In this document: in pieces, positions 11,051 to 23,650 of the stretch
How the letters are laid out: every line of letters begins with the position of its first letter
How positions within the stretch are numbered: the stretch's first letter is position 1
Source of the DNA: Drosophila persimilis
Taxonomy: Eukaryota; Arthropoda; Insecta; Diptera; Drosophilidae
Length of the DNA stretch: 64,000 nt
Reading direction: 5' to 3'
Assembly: GCF_003286085.1 (NCBI RefSeq)
Contig: NW_020825332.1
Span: forward strand, 1-64,000
Notes under the pieces: generated by a model
Seen by the model: the letters and a program-made list of their open reading frames with translations, nothing else
What the model was told of the DNA's origin: nothing
Database searches by the model: none
Position numbers and translations under genes: made by a program

Positions 11051-13940
11051 CCATCAATACACCTATTTTTGTAATGAATCATGTTTGTTTTTTAGTTTTT
11101 GAATTATTTTCCATTCTTTTCCTTGGTTTCCTAATCATCTCTAATGCCCAAAACATCTAGACCATCTCCTCCTTTCGCTTGGCGTAAACTTTTCCTTTCT
11201 TTACGAAAAAAAGAAGATTTTTTCGGTTTCGACTTGTCTGCGTCTTTGTCTTCGTCTTTGTCTTCGTCTTCGTCTTGGTCTTCTGTCTTTTGTCCGTCTC
11301 TCTGTGCTTCTGTCTGTTGTCCTTTGGTCTCTCTCGGTCGTCTGTGCCTCTGTGTGCCTCTTCTGTTGTCTGTCCCTTGGTCTTTGTTTGTTTTGTCTGC
11401 CCCTCTGATTTGGCGCGCATATGTTGCTTGCTTGGTGGCTGGCTGCTGGCTGCTGCTGCCATTTCGGATTTCTTGGGATTTTTTATTTATCTAAAATAGC
11501 TGGAGAGTAGAGTGTAGATTGAAGAGGGTATCAGAGGCGAGGCGAGTGTGGGTTGGGGCTGGGGCTGGGGTGCAGCAGGACAACAGTCGGTTGGCCCTGT
11601 GTAATGTCGCTTTGATTTGTGGCAATCGCGCGCTAAACGTCGCAACATTTTTGAAGTGAAATTGCTCGAATTGTTCGACGTCTGGGAGTCTCTGCAGTCG
11701 GTAGTCGTCTACCTCCTCGGCAAATGACAATATGCCTCCGTCTGTGGCATTCGGTTTTCTGGTTTTCCTTTTGGGTGCGTAATTTTTCGGGCTGGGGGGG
11801 AGGCGGTTCGCGTCGCGTCGCTTCGGTTCGGTTCAAGTCCTTGTTTCTCCTCAAGAGTTGTCCTTGTTCTTTTCGGTGGGTTGGGTGGGGGGTGGGGGGG
11901 GGTCTGTAAGTAAACATGTTTGCCAATATGTCGCTCGAAGGAGTCAGAGTCGGAGTCTCCTGACATTGTTGACTCCTTTGTCCGTTTCGGGATCTTGTAG
12001 TGACAACCCCCCAGCACCCTTCACCCTTCACCCTAGGGAGGGGGGGTGGGTGTAGGGGCATGCATCCCCCAGACAACATCAAGATGTTGAGAGAGCATTT
12101 GAAATGCAAAGTTTTCTATGCAAATTGCAAAATGAATTAAGGCCCTCTCGCTCGAGGCCGCCTCCTGTCAAGCTATATAAAAATGGTTTTTCTGAAGGGT
12201 TTCTTAATGAGGTTTTCTTGGATGGGGGTAGCATAGGGTAGCATAGGGCTAGGGGTAGTTTTAAAGGATGTCAAATGGGGGAGAAACCTACTGGTTCCAC
12301 TTCAGGGCTTTTGGAAGTCTAATAATAGATCGGAGAGTACGAAATTTGTCTCTAAAATAGAGAAAATATCGGTTATCTCTTTAATTTTAATCACAGATTT
12401 GTATATCCTCTTTGTAGATTTCGAGGTCCTTTCCATTTCCATTTCTGTTTATGGTTTTGTTTCGGTTTTCTGTTTGTTTTGTTTGTTTTTTCTCTTCCAA
12501 AAAAGGATGACCACCGGACTAATCCCATTGACCATAGAGGACATTGAACCCTGCCCCTGCCCCGGCCACTGCCACTGCCACTCTACCCTTAACCCTTGAG
12601 CATCATACACATGCCACAAAAATAAACAACTTTTACAGCAAACAAATAAATAAACCCAAACCCCAAAAACGCAGCAGCAACAGCAGCAGCAGACGCTGGA
12701 TGCGATGCTTTCAACTTTTGCCGATCTGAAGATGGGGCAGGCAGGTGCAAAAACTACACAGGCCACAGCGGACACAGGACAGAGGACAGGTGCAATTTTT
12801 CGGCAAAAAACACAGATACTATATTCAGAGATACCAGTATAAGGGATAACGTAGAAGGATGGAGGGCTGGAGGGAGTGGCAATCGAAAGAGACAGATGGA
12901 GAGGCGCTAACTGGTCCAACAAAAACAACAACAACAACAAAAGGGAAATTTCAAAGTCAGGGATCATCGTTTCGATGGGACACCCTTTAAAGAAGATGAG
13001 AATATCGAAGATCTGTATACTGTACGATCTATAGATATGAAATATGCCAGCAGATAAAAAGGGGTATAAAAAGTGTTTCCTCGGGGCATGGAATCCCCCC
13101 TATATGGCAAAAGGGTATTATATCTTCGGCTCTTGCCCCCTTACCTTTTTTTTGGGATGGATTTAAATGACGATTGCCTGCAAAGGGTTAAGGGCAGCCC
13201 TTTTCCAATTGGATTGGGGTGCGCTTTTGACTGTTTGTTACAGGCGCGATGGAGTGAGGGGACGGGGGGCTTGTCGCTAAATATTTAATAACGGAACGCA
13301 TCCAGCTGCCAGCAGCCCGAAGGACAATGACGCCACCCGTCCCACTACCACTGCTGTCTCTCTTTTTCCTGTCTGGATTAGAATTCCCTCTTCTCCGCTC
13401 TTCAGGCTTAGACCCCCCCTTCGCACCCTTTCCCCTCTTTCTGCTCTTCAATTGTTCACTTTCGTCTCTGTCTGTCTGTCTCTCTGTCCCTCTGCTGCCG
13501 GCTCTGCCTCTGCGGTTTTTGGGTGCCGTCGCTGTCTGCAGCATCCATCATGTTGCTTAGCTTTTGCTTCCAGTGAGAGTGAGGAGGAGACAGACAGTGA
13601 CTTAGATGGACGGAGGAGAGGGTGGGCGGTGGTGAGAGAAAAGCGTAAAAATTTTACGATTTGTTTTGTTTTGTCTGCAGTCGATGTCGTTGCTTCATCT
13701 GCTGATCGCAAGATATATTCGGGCATGGGGTAGGGCATTCCCAAGGCCACGAAGTTTTCCACTTTCCAGCCATTTTCTTAGGCCTAAAAAAGGAGAAAAC
13801 TATTCCGCGATCGCTGCTTGGCAAAGCCTCACCTTATCTGAATGTGCCTTTGCCTGATTTTACCGCCGCTGCCGCCGGTGCCGCCTCTGTCGCTGTCGCT
13901 GCCGCTGCTGCCTCTTAAATTTGCAATGTCAATGACGTCT

Positions 13941-13965
13941 CTCCTCCTCCTCCTCCTCCTCCTCC
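13941..13965. repeat. (CTC)n trinucleotide repeat
   Basis: A run of CTC triplets within a longer C/T tract. Confidence 0.9.
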
Positions 13966-16900
13966 GCACCCCTTCCCCTCCACCGTCATCGTAATGTTAT
14001 TCTTGTTGTTTTTGCAGTCATAAAAAAAAATCAACCCTCGACGCAAAATAAATCGCATGCGAAAAAAAATAAAAGCGAAATGATGGTTCGTTCGGTGGCG
14101 GCAGCGGCGGCGGGTAGGCGTGGCACTAGAACTGGACCTGAGCCTGCAAGTCCCCCCCGGTTCCCGTTACCCTTTCCCGAGTCCCGCTTCCCGGGGTCTG
14201 AACCTGGCCCTAAACCCCCGTAGATCATTGTCCTTGAGTCCGGAGTTCATTCACACGAATCTGAACGTGCGGGAGGGTGTGGGGAAGACATGGGAAGGCA
14301 TGGAATGGAACAGAATGGAATGGACTGGAATGAAATGAAATATAAGGGGAACAATGAGTGGATGGGGCTGTGGCTGGGGTGCGGGTAGGGGTGGGCGCGG
14401 GGGGACGATGGGCAATTTGTTGATGATTTTCGTTTGTCGATTTTAATATTGAAACAGCAATAAAGCAACGTGCAACGTGTGCTACCTCAACCCGCATCAT
14501 GTCTGGCCTCCTGTCCGTGCTTCCCCGCTCCAGTCCTTTGTCGATGCCTCGCTCCTCGTTCCTGCCTCCTGTCCACGGCCTGGCCCTGGCCCTGGCCCTG
14601 GCCGCCCCTTGCCGCCTGTCCGTGCTTCTGTTCTGCGGTCTGGAGAGGCCTGTGGCACGGTGGCATGAGTATCGGTGTAACCGACCTAGGACTTGCCACA
14701 TGGTATTGTCTGTTGTGTGTTTTCGATTCGTTCTCTCTGTTGCTTTTCCCCCTTTTTAATGTTTTTGTTTTTTTTTTTTGCACAGCAGCATTTGGCGGGA
14801 AAAATTTGTTGTTTTGAACAGAAACAGAGAACCAAAGCACAAAAGGGGTGGACAGACAGACAGAAGGGGAAGGGGCAGGGGCAGGGGAAGGGAGACAGAA
14901 AGAGAAGCTTGCGTTTCTGTCTGGCGGCAAAAAAAAAACACAACAAACGAGTAGAGCAACGAACAGGGGAACATGAACAGGCGAACAGACGCGACGAGAC
15001 GGACGATAGCAAGAGGAATGCCGAGTGCCGAGTGCCGAATGCCGAATGCCGCTGGAGCCGAAGGTGGGCGAGGAGGCAGAGACGAGGCCACAGACCGAAG
15101 TCGATCCGAAGAGTGGGCGAGGGGGAGGTAGGCCAGGGCAGGGCAGGGCAGTGCATGTGTGTGCAAGTTTGGCTTTGAATGATTCTAAACTGTGGCTAAA
15201 GCAGGGTATATTCAGCCGCAGGTGAGGCAGAACTACCGGAAGGCATGGGCATATCCGAAGGTATTCCTGAATTCGGTGGTGCCCTACCCTTCCCATGAAT
15301 ATGCCTTGCCTTGAACATCATTACGGTGCAATAATGCAAGGGGGGAATGGAAGGTGGAAGGAGAGACCATACGGCTGTCTGGCTTTCTGCGGGAAAGAGA
15401 CACAACATAAACACAGACAGAAAGAGAGAGACAGAGACAGAGATGGACAGACAGAAGGTGAGGATGAGAAACGGGAACCAAAAACCAGACCAGGCACACC
15501 TCACCTCTCTCTCGCTCTCTATTTCTCTCTCCTTGTCGTACCCATCTTCTCTTATCCCATCCATATGCCTATGCCAATGTGCAGAAGCTTGTGACTGACG
15601 CTGACTCTCTTTCGCTCCTCTTCTGCTTGCACTTCTTACCCTTCCATTCTTACGCCACTGCCACCTCTTCCTTTCGGTCGTAAACTGATATTGGGGTCGT
15701 CGACTGCTAATTTGTGGACAGCAAAACACAGCAAACAAAACACAAAATGCGTGCAAAAGAGAATGGGGAGGAGTGCCGGAGCGCAGAGGGGGAAGAAGAA
15801 TTGCAGTCGAGAGGGAAACGAGAGGAGTACGCCGTGTGGAAGCCACATGTGAGGTACAGTTGCGGGGCGTGGCAATCGGAACGCCTAATGAGACATCATA
15901 CACACTGTTACACTGTTCCATTCCATGGAACAGTTGGGAATTTTGCAACGGAAATGGAATATATGGAATATGGGATCTGGGAATGCGAGCAAGGAATGGG
16001 AATGGTTAAGAGAGTCCTATTAAGGAAGTCCATCCCAGGAACCCTCTTTGAGTCCTGATTACCTCTATCAATCCATAAGGAAAGTTGTGGATATGGCTTT
16101 TCCTCTAAGAAAGACCTTTAAAAGATCCTCTAACCGAAGATATTTTGCAACTGATGAACTTTTTCGCGGAATAAACTCTAGAAAAAGGTTCGCCAATGTT
16201 CCACCACTTGGGATATTTATTTTTAATTATATTTTAATTAAAATAACAAACAAAACAACACTGAAGGAGAAACTCGAGCCGATGTTGATTATTTATGGGA
16301 GAAACCCCCACTGGTGGGTGTGCAGGCAGCACCCCCAAGCCCGCCCTCCAGGAACTACTGGGCCACACCCCCAAGGCTCTGCTGTGAGGGCAATTAAGAG
16401 CGTGGTTGGTCGTGGTCTCTGAGACGGTGGGGTCCTCAAGTAATTTGAATTGAATGAAGTGCCCAACGACTCCTGCCTGCCTCCTTACGCACCAGGAAGT
16501 CCAAGGAGAAGAGCTCTAGACAAGCAGTACACGAACACGCACACGCACACGCACTCGCACTCGTAGTCGTATGTATACTCACACTCACACTCACGCACTC
16601 AAAAACACTCATACCCCCACACTCACACTCATTCCTGCAGACAAAAGGCAGAACAGAGCTCTAGTCTGGTGGGGGGGGAAGGGGGGGTTTGGGTTCGTTT
16701 TTTTTGTTTTGTTTTTTAGGTCTTTGACTGGGCTGCCACCCCATTCGTCCCCCCTTGTGATCCTTCGAATATCCTGCGAATGTGAATCCTGGTGGTGGGT
16801 TGCGGCTGCTTCTGCTTCTGCTCCAGGCGGTTCTTGTTTTTATATTTTTTCGTCCCACCGCCAGACGATACCCACAAGCTTTCTGGCGAGTGAGTGACGC

Positions 16901-17256
16901 ACCGAAATACAAATGAGGGAAGGACCAAGGACCCCAGAACCCATAGACCCAAGGACTTTTCAAAAAGTGCGTCGATATTTTGTGCGTGGCGTGGCGTGGC
17001 GGCCAGGAAGCGACGCACGAGCGAGCCTGATGGTGAAGCAGAAGCTGAAGCTGAGACCCAGACGAAGGGAAGAGCCAGCCGCAGCCGCAGCCAAAAGCCA
17101 GACAGGACTCGTTTCTCTCGTTTCTGTCCTGGCGTTGAAAGTTTAACGAACCTTTGGCGTTTCCTGCCCAAGGACCGCCGCCGCCTTCTTCTCCGTCTCC
17201 GTCTCAGCGTTTTATTACACTTTTTCTTTCGACCAAAAACCGAAACACAAGAACCC

Positions 17257-17283
17257 CACACACACACACACACACACACACAC
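17257..17283. repeat. (CA)n microsatellite
   Basis: A pure CA run. Confidence 0.95.
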
Positions 17284-17650
17284 CAGAGGGAAAAAAAGGG
17301 ACGTCCAGTGTCCAGTTTTCGGTTTCATTTCGATTCAGACACGTCCTGGTCAGGGTTTAACCCATGATGAACTCCACAGGTAAAGACCTGTTTTCGAAGA
17401 AGGAAAGAGCTTCAGCCAGAAGATATATTTCTGACAAGATGCCATGCAGAAAGCTTAAGATAAGAGTTTAATCCATTTAGGATTTCACGTATCTATGGTT
17501 TTGAAATGGAAAAGTCCTTTCCTTAAGAAAATAGGCTTAAAAATTATGTCATATGTGGATGGGTTGTGGGTGCCTAAGCTTTCGATTCTTTAAGCTTGGA
17601 AACCATTTGAATAATTGCACTCAAGCTCAGTCCGGAGTTCGGTCTAGGTA

Positions 17651-18105
17651 TTATCTAAGAAATGTGCAAGTTTCAGAGGGATCGTATTCAAATTCCCCTT
17701 AAAGTTTCGTAATTTTACTGTACTTATAACTCGAAAACGGACGAATCGAATCTGTTGAATCTTTATATATTTGTCATTGAACATAATATCTACCATTATA
17801 TAAGGTTTTATTGAAATATCTGTAATGGAAATGGTTCAAAATGGGGTTCAAAGGTGTAACTGCTCTATCATCAACATATTTTTGCCCAAACTTTGTCTAG
17901 AGCTCTCTCAAAGCATCATCTACCAAATTTGCAATTTTCAGAAGAATCGGAATATGTTTCTTCCAAGAGGTTCCTAACTTGACTTCACCTATAACTCTTG
18001 AACGTTTCAATGGAATCCCTTCAAACTTTAAAAACCTATCACTAATCATAACGTCTACCAAACTGCCAAGTTTCACTAAAAAACCTTTAATGGAAAGTTC
18101 TCTGT
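17651..18105 (+). repeat. Degenerate ~133-bp tandem repeat, locus 1
   Basis: About three to four diverged units can be phased by two landmarks. TATAAC/TGTAAC occurs at 17725, 17855 and 17990 (intervals 130 and 135). A TCTACC-like block followed by an AAGTTTCA-like block recurs near 17651, 17785, 17921 and 18051 (134, 136 and 130). The segment GAAATGGTTCAAAATGGGGT (17829 on) is closely matched at the second locus near 53249 in the same orientation. It looks like an old satellite or mobile-element tandem. No coding capacity is seen. Confidence 0.6.
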
Positions 18106-19216
18106 GAATTTGAATTTCATTCGTATAATGTGGCTTTCAGGAGGCCCATTGCTTTGAATGGGTTAAAGGCCGACCGTGTTCCACCCTTGATTTCCCCTCG
18201 ACTTTGGGCTTTTTTTTTGTTGGCTGTGCCTTACGTGATGTAACAATGCGGTAGGTTGGGAATATAAATAAATTTCCAAATAATTTACTTTGTCTGCTCC
18301 CAGACTGCTCCATTTGTAGGTTGGACCCACCGACCCCATCGTTAGGGATCCCTCTTTTGTGCCTGTCCCTCCTTTGGGTCCTGGATGTCGACACCAGCTC
18401 CTTGTGCCGCTCCTGCACCTCCTCCTTCTGGCCCTGTTCCTCCTCCTGCTCCTGTTCCTGCTCCTTCTTCTCCTTCTGGTCCTGTTCCTGCTTCTTCCCC
18501 TGCTTTTTCTCATCTCATGCTCCTGTTTTCCTCCCCCTTTGCTTAGAAATCAACGCTCTGTCTCGCCCCGTCTCTCGTCTCTCGTGTCTCCCTCTCGCAC
18601 TCTACTGTGCTCTGCGATCAAGGTCAATGTGCGTGCCGTGTCAGTAACCTTTTGCCCAATGCCCATTTCCCATTGTCGCCCCTGTACATCCACGTACATC
18701 CCCCTACCCCTCCGCCCGCCTTCCAGACAGCCAGACATGTCACACCCCTTACCCGAAAAAGCCGAAGCCGAAGCCCAAGCCCAAAGCCCAGCGACTGAGA
18801 CTGTCCTCAGCTTTTTATTATATTTGGGTTTGTACTTACTTTTTTTTCGGCGCTGTCTGGGCCCGAAAAAAACCGAAAAGCGAGAAGATGGAGAGGAGCG
18901 GAGCGGAGATTCGAACAGATGTGCAAAATGCTGAAAAGTCTTGCTCCCGCTGCCACTGCCACTGCCACTGCCACTGCCACATGGCACATGCCACACGACG
19001 CACAAGACGACAAGACGGACGGAGTCTTGTTGATTCTGTAGAAGCATTTGATTTGCCATAATCGCATATTAGTCGTTTGTGCCCCCTCAAAACAGCATTA
19101 TGTATTTACTTTATGTGTCTGTTGGTCTTTCCCACCCCTCCTCGTGCTCCCCCTGATGTGTGGATCCCTTGAGAGGGTTCCTTTGGGGGCGGGGAGGTTC
19201 CTTTTTTGGCCTTGAA

Positions 19217-19250
19217 CGGGCTGGGCTGGGCTGGGCTGGGCTGGGCTGGC
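19217..19250. repeat. (GGGCT)n pentanucleotide repeat
   Basis: Six to seven tandem GGGCT units. Confidence 0.95.
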
Positions 19251-20139
19251 GGGCAATGTTTGTATGAAATTGAAAGCTGTGTGGCTTATCGCCCAAATCA
19301 GTTATCAGATCCCAATGCCAGCCATATGACAGTTTTCGTTGTGGCTATAATTTTGCTGTTCAATTTGGTGGCTAACTTTTTGAGGGGGGGGACTCACAGG
19401 ACTTTCGGGATGTGATCAACTTGTCATCGGATAAGGATTCGGATTCGATTTGGGTTAAAGGAAAGTAAATTGTCCGACAAATTGGGTTTGTGATAATGGC
19501 ATCGCATCGCCAACAGAATTGAGTGACAGCTTAACAGGACAGCACCCAGAAAGGAAGGAAGGAATCAAGTTTACTTACGAAATTGAAACGATATAAAAGC
19601 AGATTAGAAAAGATATTTATGTGGGATATAGTGGGTATTTATTGGATGGATAATTGTGGATTGTGGAAAAACTCTCTAGAGAAAAGGTGTATGAAAAGCT
19701 TTCATAGAATCCACTTTCAGCCAGCATCGCGTTGAGCAACAATTGGTCGCGTCATGCACAGGAAATGTATGTTGTTTCGGGCGTTCGCTTGTGCGTGTGT
19801 ATTCCTTGCATTGGTTCCCCATTTTCTCAGTATTTGGATGGGGCTTGTCTGCCAAAACGGCCCAAAATATAGTTGAAAGTGAAAGGAGTGCTTCCTCAAC
19901 TCCAAAGATACAAAGATACTCTTCGGCCTGTGATGGCAATCCCTATTTGAGCCTCCATTGGACTCTTTCTTCGCCTATCATTCGTTTCAGTCGACTTCCA
20001 CTTCCCCATTGCCCTCTTTCCTTGTCAGGACATTCCTTTCTCTATCATTCGCCCAGTCCATATCTCTTCGCCCTATCAAAAGTCAAGGCACATGAACTTT
20101 TCCCTAATTACCACCAAAAATTCTATCCACTTACTGCTG

Positions 20140-20218
20140 CCAGTGGCAGTGCCAGCGCCAGTGCCACTGCCTGTTGCCCATCTGCTGCCTGCCACTGGCA
20201 CTGGCACTGGCACTGCCC
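20140..20218. repeat. GC-rich imperfect inverted repeat of CCAGTG units
   Basis: The left arm (20141-20171, CAGTGCC/CCAGTG units) and the right arm (20191-20217, CACTGG units) are near-complementary around a 19-bp loop. It could fold as a long hairpin, but both arms are simple repeats, so it is not called an RNA gene. Confidence 0.5.
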
Positions 20219-21343
20219 CTTGCCGCTTGCTGCTGACAAATAGTTTGAATAATTGCCACAACTAGTGGCAAGGCAGCAGTCAGCAGCCAGCACCCAGCAC
20301 CCGACCCAGATTGTTGCAACCAATATATCATTCATTATCCGCCATGAAAAATTAGCAATCGCATTTTGTCTGCCGCTTAAATGCAAAACTGAAGAGAAAA
20401 CTGAAGGGAAACTGAAGGAAAAACTGAAAGAAAAGGGAAAAGAAACCGTTGGAGGATGGCAAACTTTTATCTGTGCAAAGGCAGCAGTCATTCCTCTGGG
20501 GCAGGGCTGGGCAGGGATGGGCGGGGCAGGCCGGGCACTGAGCCACTGAGGCAGGGGAATGTGCAACAAGGTTCCGTTCCGTCCCGTCCCATAGACAGAC
20601 ACCACAGGACCAAGTTTTTCCTTCAGTTTTTCCTTGGCATAAAAATTAGGTAATAATGATGGCCATAAAATATGATTTGCACGCCAGAGGAGGCTGGAGC
20701 CGGGAGGCGGCAGGCGGGAGGCGGGAGGCGCCTCTAAGAAAACTTTTCCAATAAAATCAGACATACTCTCCCGCGAAGGAGATGCCGCGGAGGTCAAGCC
20801 CTTGCCCCGATGCTGCCCCATCATCGATCATATCCATCTTTCCGAACGACAAAAAAATAAAAAGGAGGGAAAAGAAGCGAAAGAACCGAAAGAAATGTAT
20901 GCCAAAAGTTGTTGCTGCCTCCGAAAATGAATTAAAAAAGTTGCACGAGGCACAAGAGATGCGAGACGCGGCCCGTTGACGGTAATTAACTCTCGTGTCC
21001 ATCTGTGGCATTCAGCACTTCCTTGTCTCTGGGTTGCATGCCCCATTCATTTACAAAAGAGATTTCTCCCTTCGTTCTTCCTTCTCGCGAAAGATGTCCT
21101 CCGCTCTCTTCCCCCTGGAGATGCCCCGGCTCTCCATCCTCTGGCGCTGTCCTCTCGAAAATGATTCATAATTATTGCAATGCGGCATCGCTTCGCTTCT
21201 GTCCCAGGCCGCCGCTGCTGCTGCCTGGTAAGAGTCATACATCGTGTCCTGTTGGCACCATAAAAATTGACAAATGTGTCTGTAAACTTGGCTAATAATG
21301 CCGCGAGTCCTTGCCTTGCCTTGCCTTGCCTTTCCGAATGGGG

Positions 21344-21418
21344 TGCCACAGCCACTGCCACAGCCACTGCCACAGCCACTGCCACAGCCACTGCCACAGC
21401 CACTGCCACAGCCACTGC
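21344..21418. repeat. 12-bp tandem repeat TGCCACAGCCAC
   Basis: About six near-perfect copies. Because 12 is a multiple of three, all frames stay open and produce spurious ORFs on both strands. Confidence 0.95.
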
Positions 21419-21547
21419 ACTCTGCTGTAAATGTAAACGCGTTGTATTGTGTCTGTCGTCAATCTCTCCGATGCGGTATGTCTGATAAAAGTGGCTTCCT
21501 GGCTACTGATTTTCCAAAAGCCCTGCCTCTGGTAGTCCTTTAAACGG

Positions 21548-21564
21548 CTTCGGCCTCGCCGAAG
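21548..21564. repeat. Palindrome CTTCGGC-CTC-GCCGAAG
   Basis: Perfect 7-bp arms. The sequence resembles a short dispersed fragment common in fly intergenic DNA (GGGTAT followed by CTTCGGC and GCCGAAG). A related half-copy lies near 13111-13135. Confidence 0.5.
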
Positions 21565-22436
21565 AAGAAAGTTTCCTATCATCCAAATTAGTTAAAAGCC
21601 CAAAGGTCTCTTTGAAAGGCCCTCTAATCCGAATATATTCTTGCCAGTCTTGCCATATTCCGTAACACCTCGGAATCAGGGAGTCACGGACTTCAATTTA
21701 CGAAATGCGCCACAAATTTATGGCACACTTTATACATCTATCTATCGTTTGGCTGGCCTCCACAGAGGCAGAGGCAGCGGCAGAGGCAGGGTAGGCTTCT
21801 GGGGGGTGGGCGGAGGGCAACGTGCACTCTATACTAAACCATAAATTACATCGTCTCTCGACTTCGTTTCGGTTAACTGAACTCTCAAGTAAGTCGACAG
21901 TCGACCCGTCGACCGGGGGTCCTGCCCCCACCCCACCCCACCCTTCTGCTGCGATTAGCGATAATATCTCGTCGCATTGTCATAATTCTTGGGGCTCTGC
22001 TGACCAGCGACAGAGACACACACAGAGGGAGAGAGAGAGAGAGAGGGGGGAGGGAGAGCGTTGAGAGCGGGGCGTACAGAAAAACCCATTAAAATCTCAA
22101 TGGCCTCCCCCTTTTTGGCCTTCTTCTGCGCTTAGCCATCTTTCTAATCATCTGCCAATGACAATGACAATGACCTCCGAAAACCCCAACTCCTACTCCT
22201 CCCCTCGAGTGGAGTTTTGCTCTGTTTGCTGACCAAAGCAGCTGCTGGGGACGGGGCCAGAGGCGGGGGCCGGGGGCTTTGGTGGCTGCGCTACTCTGCT
22301 CTGTTCTGCTGTTGATATATGGGACCATTTTTGGGTTTATCAAATGCCATCATCTAATTTTCATTAACTTGTTTTCTCGAATACAATAAATCTTTTTGGG
22401 GGTCCTCCTTGTTTACTCGAGGGTCCTCGAACTCAA

Positions 22437-22637
22437 ATGCGGACAAAGTCTGGCTCGTCTCTCTATCAAAATACGAGCACAACGAAAACTGTGAAAGTTA
22501 AATGCGTTTTAGACATCTATAGTTTAGAGGTTATTGAAGGGTTCTTGAATCGAGAAGTTCAGTCACTGCAAAAACGATGTCTCAATACTCCCTTATACTA
22601 TCCACCATTTTTCTTAACGGAATTTGATCATTTTTGA
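22437..22637 (+). CDS. Orphan small ORF candidate, 66 aa
   Basis: ATG-initiated, 66 codons, in non-repetitive sequence. The predicted peptide has a polar Ser/Thr-rich N-terminus, then a mixed amphipathic part (VLDIYSLEVIEGFL at 24-37) and an aromatic-proline C-terminus. Two Cys are at 23 and 48. No family is recognised, and no splice sites, signal peptide or membrane segment is evident. It ends 100 bp before the first copy of the 31-bp dispersed motif. A chance ORF is the default explanation. Confidence 0.15.
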   Translation: MRTKSGSSLYQNTSTTKTVKVKCVLDIYSLEVIEGFLNREVQSLQKRCLNTPLYYPPFFLTEFDHF

Positions 22638-22736
22638 ACTTTCCGCTCAACCGAAAGTGCTGATTAGTGCTTTGCGCTCAAATTCAAACATCATTCCGAT
22701 GGTATCTGCAAAGTACAGGCCAGAAGAGGTTCTAAA

Positions 22737-22767
22737 ACCGAGTGGTGCTGCCGCATGACGCGCAACA
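22737..22767 (+). repeat. 31-bp dispersed motif, copy A
   Basis: The copy reads ACCGAGTGGTGCTGCC followed by GCATGACGCGCAACA. It matches copy B (42846-42876) at 28 of 31 positions. Flanking sequence shows no clear similarity. Confidence 0.6.
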
Positions 22768-23051
22768 CCTTTAAACGAAATATTTACTCATTTATCAATT
22801 GGTTTCTGTTTCTCTAGATCCGATATCAATATCTGTCAATATTATCTACTCAATATTTTCCCATTTATTTTAGTCTTAAGAATTTCCCCGAACTGCCTGC
22901 CGATCGGTTCATTGACAAAAACAAATAAATGCTGCCCCCTCGAATGATATTGATTAAGAGCGACGATTCCTACAGAACCAAACGAAGAGAAAAGGAAGAT
23001 GCAAGAAAAGAAGAGATTACGGCACGCTTTTGAAATGACCGCCGGTCAAAG

Positions 23052-23056
<5 letters not shown>

Positions 23057-23087
<31 letters not shown>
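23057..23087. repeat. (GA)n microsatellite
   Basis: A pure GA run of about 31 bases. Confidence 0.95.
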
Positions 23088-23090
<3 letters not shown>

Positions 23091-23351
23091 AGTTCCAAGA
23101 AAGGAGTTCCAGTTGCAGTTGTGCGATCCTCTAGAGAAAGACCTGAGATTCCCACCGAATAAACAATAAAGAATAAAGGACATGCCAGCCACACGATTCC
23201 AAGGTTCTGTTGGATGCTCCGGATTCAGATTCGAGGCAGTGGCAGGCGGCAGTGGCAGGCGGCAGTCCGGGGACAGGGCGTTAATGTGCGAAGTGCGTCT
23301 GAATGGATTTCATCAGAAATTTGGTTTTTTTTTTTTGGGTTGCTCTCGAAT

Positions 23352-23416
23352 GTATCTGTATCTGTATCGCTGTCTGTGTATCTGTGTATCTGTATATCCG
23401 TGTATCTGTATCTATT
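23352..23416. repeat. TGTATC/TGTGTATC tandem repeat
   Basis: Degenerate tandem units of TGTATC with TG expansions. Confidence 0.85.
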
Positions 23417-23610
23417 GTAGGTAGACGAATATTGAGGAGCTTCAAGGCAGTAAGATAAAAGGTAAATCACCTTTTGTTTTGCGCTTTGCCCTCGAAATTC
23501 GAGTTCATTGTCAAGTTCAACGGAGAGGCATCGTCTGGCCCTCGATTCGTGTGTCTGCCTGTGTGTGTGTGTGCTGCGCTTGCGTCAAATTGTTTTGGTG
23601 CTCCTTCTGG

Positions 23611-23650
23611 CCCCAGCCCCAGCCCCAGCCCCAGCCCCAGCCCCAGCCCC
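23611..23650. repeat. (CCCCAG)n hexanucleotide repeat
   Basis: Six to seven tandem CCCCAG units. The complementary strand is a regular G4-prone sequence. Confidence 0.95.

Larger units (their letters stand above)
11060..17640. other. Non-coding stretch, no firm gene
   Basis: Low-complexity blocks dominate: GTCTTC repeats (11240-11290), GGGGCTG runs (11553-11570), CCTGGC repeats (14578-14605), a GCCGAATGCCGAG tandem (15016-15051), ACTCAC/GCACAC runs (16544-16630) and poly-G near 16672. A CAGGGTATA-type dispersed fragment is at 15202. A 109-codon frame from ATG 16093 has no supporting features. Confidence 0.55.
18140..22430. other. Non-coding stretch, no gene seen
   Basis: CTCCTG/CTGTTC pyrimidine repeats (18410-18510), (CCACTG)n runs (18950-18990), (GGGCT)n, a long CCAGTG inverted repeat, (CCTTG)n at 21309-21331, the 12-bp tandem and a CTTCGGC palindrome fill the stretch. 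Long frames on both strands follow these repeats. Confidence 0.55.

Noticed and set aside
14487..15296. 269-codon minus-strand frame
   Set aside because: Driven by GGCCAGGG, GA and GCCGAAT repeats; low-complexity translation with no domain.
16093..16422. 109-codon ATG frame in mostly unique sequence
   Set aside because: Composition shifts from A/T-rich to GC-rich midway, with no recognisable domain or gene signals; chance is more likely.
20140..20218. Possible microRNA precursor hairpin
   Set aside because: Both arms are simple CCAGTG/CACTGG repeats, and no known mature microRNA seed was recognised.
20123..20824. 233-codon minus-strand frame
   Set aside because: Consists largely of translated GGCACT inverted-repeat and GAAACTGAAG-type repeat sequence.
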